Below are positions 5,107 through 5,461 of a stretch of 5,461 nucleotides of DNA, piece by piece. Location of the stretch: the NCBI GenBank assembly GCA_007117185.1, contig SKHA01000251.1, positions 1 through 5,461 on the forward strand. The letters are read 5' to 3'. The position numbers and the translations under genes are program-made. The notes under the pieces were generated by a model. That model did not search any database and was not told the DNA's origin. It saw only the letters and a program-made list of their open reading frames with translations. The DNA comes from Spirochaeta sp. (GTDB taxonomy: Bacteria; Spirochaetota; Spirochaetia; DSM-27196; Alkalispirochaetaceae). How positions within the stretch are numbered: the stretch's first letter is position 1; each line of letters opens with the position of its first letter.

Positions 5107-5461
5107 ATGAAGCACACAGTAGTATTGCTCCGCCACGGAGAGAGTGACTGGAACAAGCAGAATCGGTTCACCGGGTGGACCGATGTTGAACTGTCCGAGC
5201 AGGGGACCAGAGAAGCCGCAGAGGCCGGTCAATTGATGAAGGCGGAAGGATTTGTCTTCGATATCGCATTCACTTCCGTTCTCAAGAGGGCGATCAATAC
5301 CCTCCACCTGGCGCTCAACGAGATGGACCAGGTCTGGATCCCCGTTGAGAAGACCTGGCGGCTCAATGAACGGCACTACGGCGCGCTCCAGGGGTTGAAC
5401 AAAGCTGAGACGGCAGAACAGCACGGTGAGGAACAGGTGAAGATCTGGCGACGCAGTTACG
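5107..5461 (+). CDS. gpmA: 2,3-bisphosphoglycerate-dependent phosphoglycerate mutase, N-terminal part (cut by window edge)
   Basis: The first 118 residues of a glycolytic and gluconeogenic enzyme that interconverts 3- and 2-phosphoglycerate in the cytoplasm. The gene continues past the window; the full family length is about 230-250 residues. The phosphohistidine motif LRHGESDWN carries Arg9 and His10. FTGWTDVELSEQG (21-33), LKRAINTL (Arg61) and NERHYGALQGLNKAET (87-102, catalytic Glu88) are hallmarks of the cofactor-dependent mutases rather than of the broader histidine phosphatase family. The second catalytic histidine (about 183) is outside the window. The start is firm because the family begins within a few residues of this motif. 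It has its own promoter and no Shine-Dalgarno, so it is probably a separate unit from sufS-sufU, 57 bases upstream. Confidence 0.95.
   Translation, partial: MKHTVVLLRHGESDWNKQNRFTGWTDVELSEQGTREAAEAGQLMKAEGFVFDIAFTSVLKRAINTLHLALNEMDQVWIPVEKTWRLNERHYGALQGLNKAETAEQHGEEQVKIWRRSY

Noticed and set aside
4585..5424. Minus-strand reading frame (279 codons) opposite sufU and gpmA
   Set aside because: Both sense genes carry all expected catalytic residues; the antisense frame is a by-product of G+C-rich codon use.

Overview
The window is an ordinary, gene-dense bacterial chromosome segment of moderately high G+C. It holds seven genes, two of them cut by the window edges, and no gene-free stretch longer than about 85 bases. 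I see no tRNA, rRNA, CRISPR array, insertion sequence or phage gene. The taxon cannot be fixed from the sequence alone. SufU, the Mn-type superoxide dismutase and a 2,3-bisphosphoglycerate-dependent phosphoglycerate mutase that recalls treponemal enzymes from memory would fit a free-living spirochaete, but that is a low-confidence inference.

Left part (1-2622, minus strand): a tightly packed three-gene lipid operon, read right to left. It runs CDP-alcohol phosphatidyltransferase (2622-1975), an 8-base gap, a two-domain LpxL/HtrB-type acyltransferase fused to a HAD phosphatase (1966-338), a 4-base overlap, then a PlsC-type acyltransferase that starts with GTG at 341 and runs off the left edge. 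Together these look like a membrane-lipid or glycolipid assembly module: one enzyme adds a head group, two transfer acyl chains and one phosphatase removes a phosphate. The actual product is unknown.

Middle (2623-3367): a short divergent promoter region, then sodA on the plus strand (2705-3310) with a strong Shine-Dalgarno. A 57-base gap follows, containing a 12-bp dyad that overlaps a good sigma70-type promoter for the next gene.

Right part (3368-5461, plus strand): sufS and sufU overlap by 4 bases (TTGA) and form a cysteine desulfurase/zinc sulfurtransferase pair for Fe-S cluster assembly. The histidine that swaps onto the SufU zinc in the Bacillus system is conserved. Then comes gpmA (from 5107, cut by the right edge). 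Iron-sulfur assembly next to superoxide dismutase makes a plausible oxidative-stress neighbourhood, although each unit seems to have its own promoter.

The most notable non-coding signal is that sufS and gpmA share the same start architecture: a TTG-type -35, a 17-base spacer, a -10, exactly 6 bases, then ATG, with no well-placed Shine-Dalgarno. This predicts leaderless mRNAs for both, while sodA and the lipid genes have clear ribosome binding sites. The other point of interest is the acyltransferase-HAD fusion in the lipid operon.
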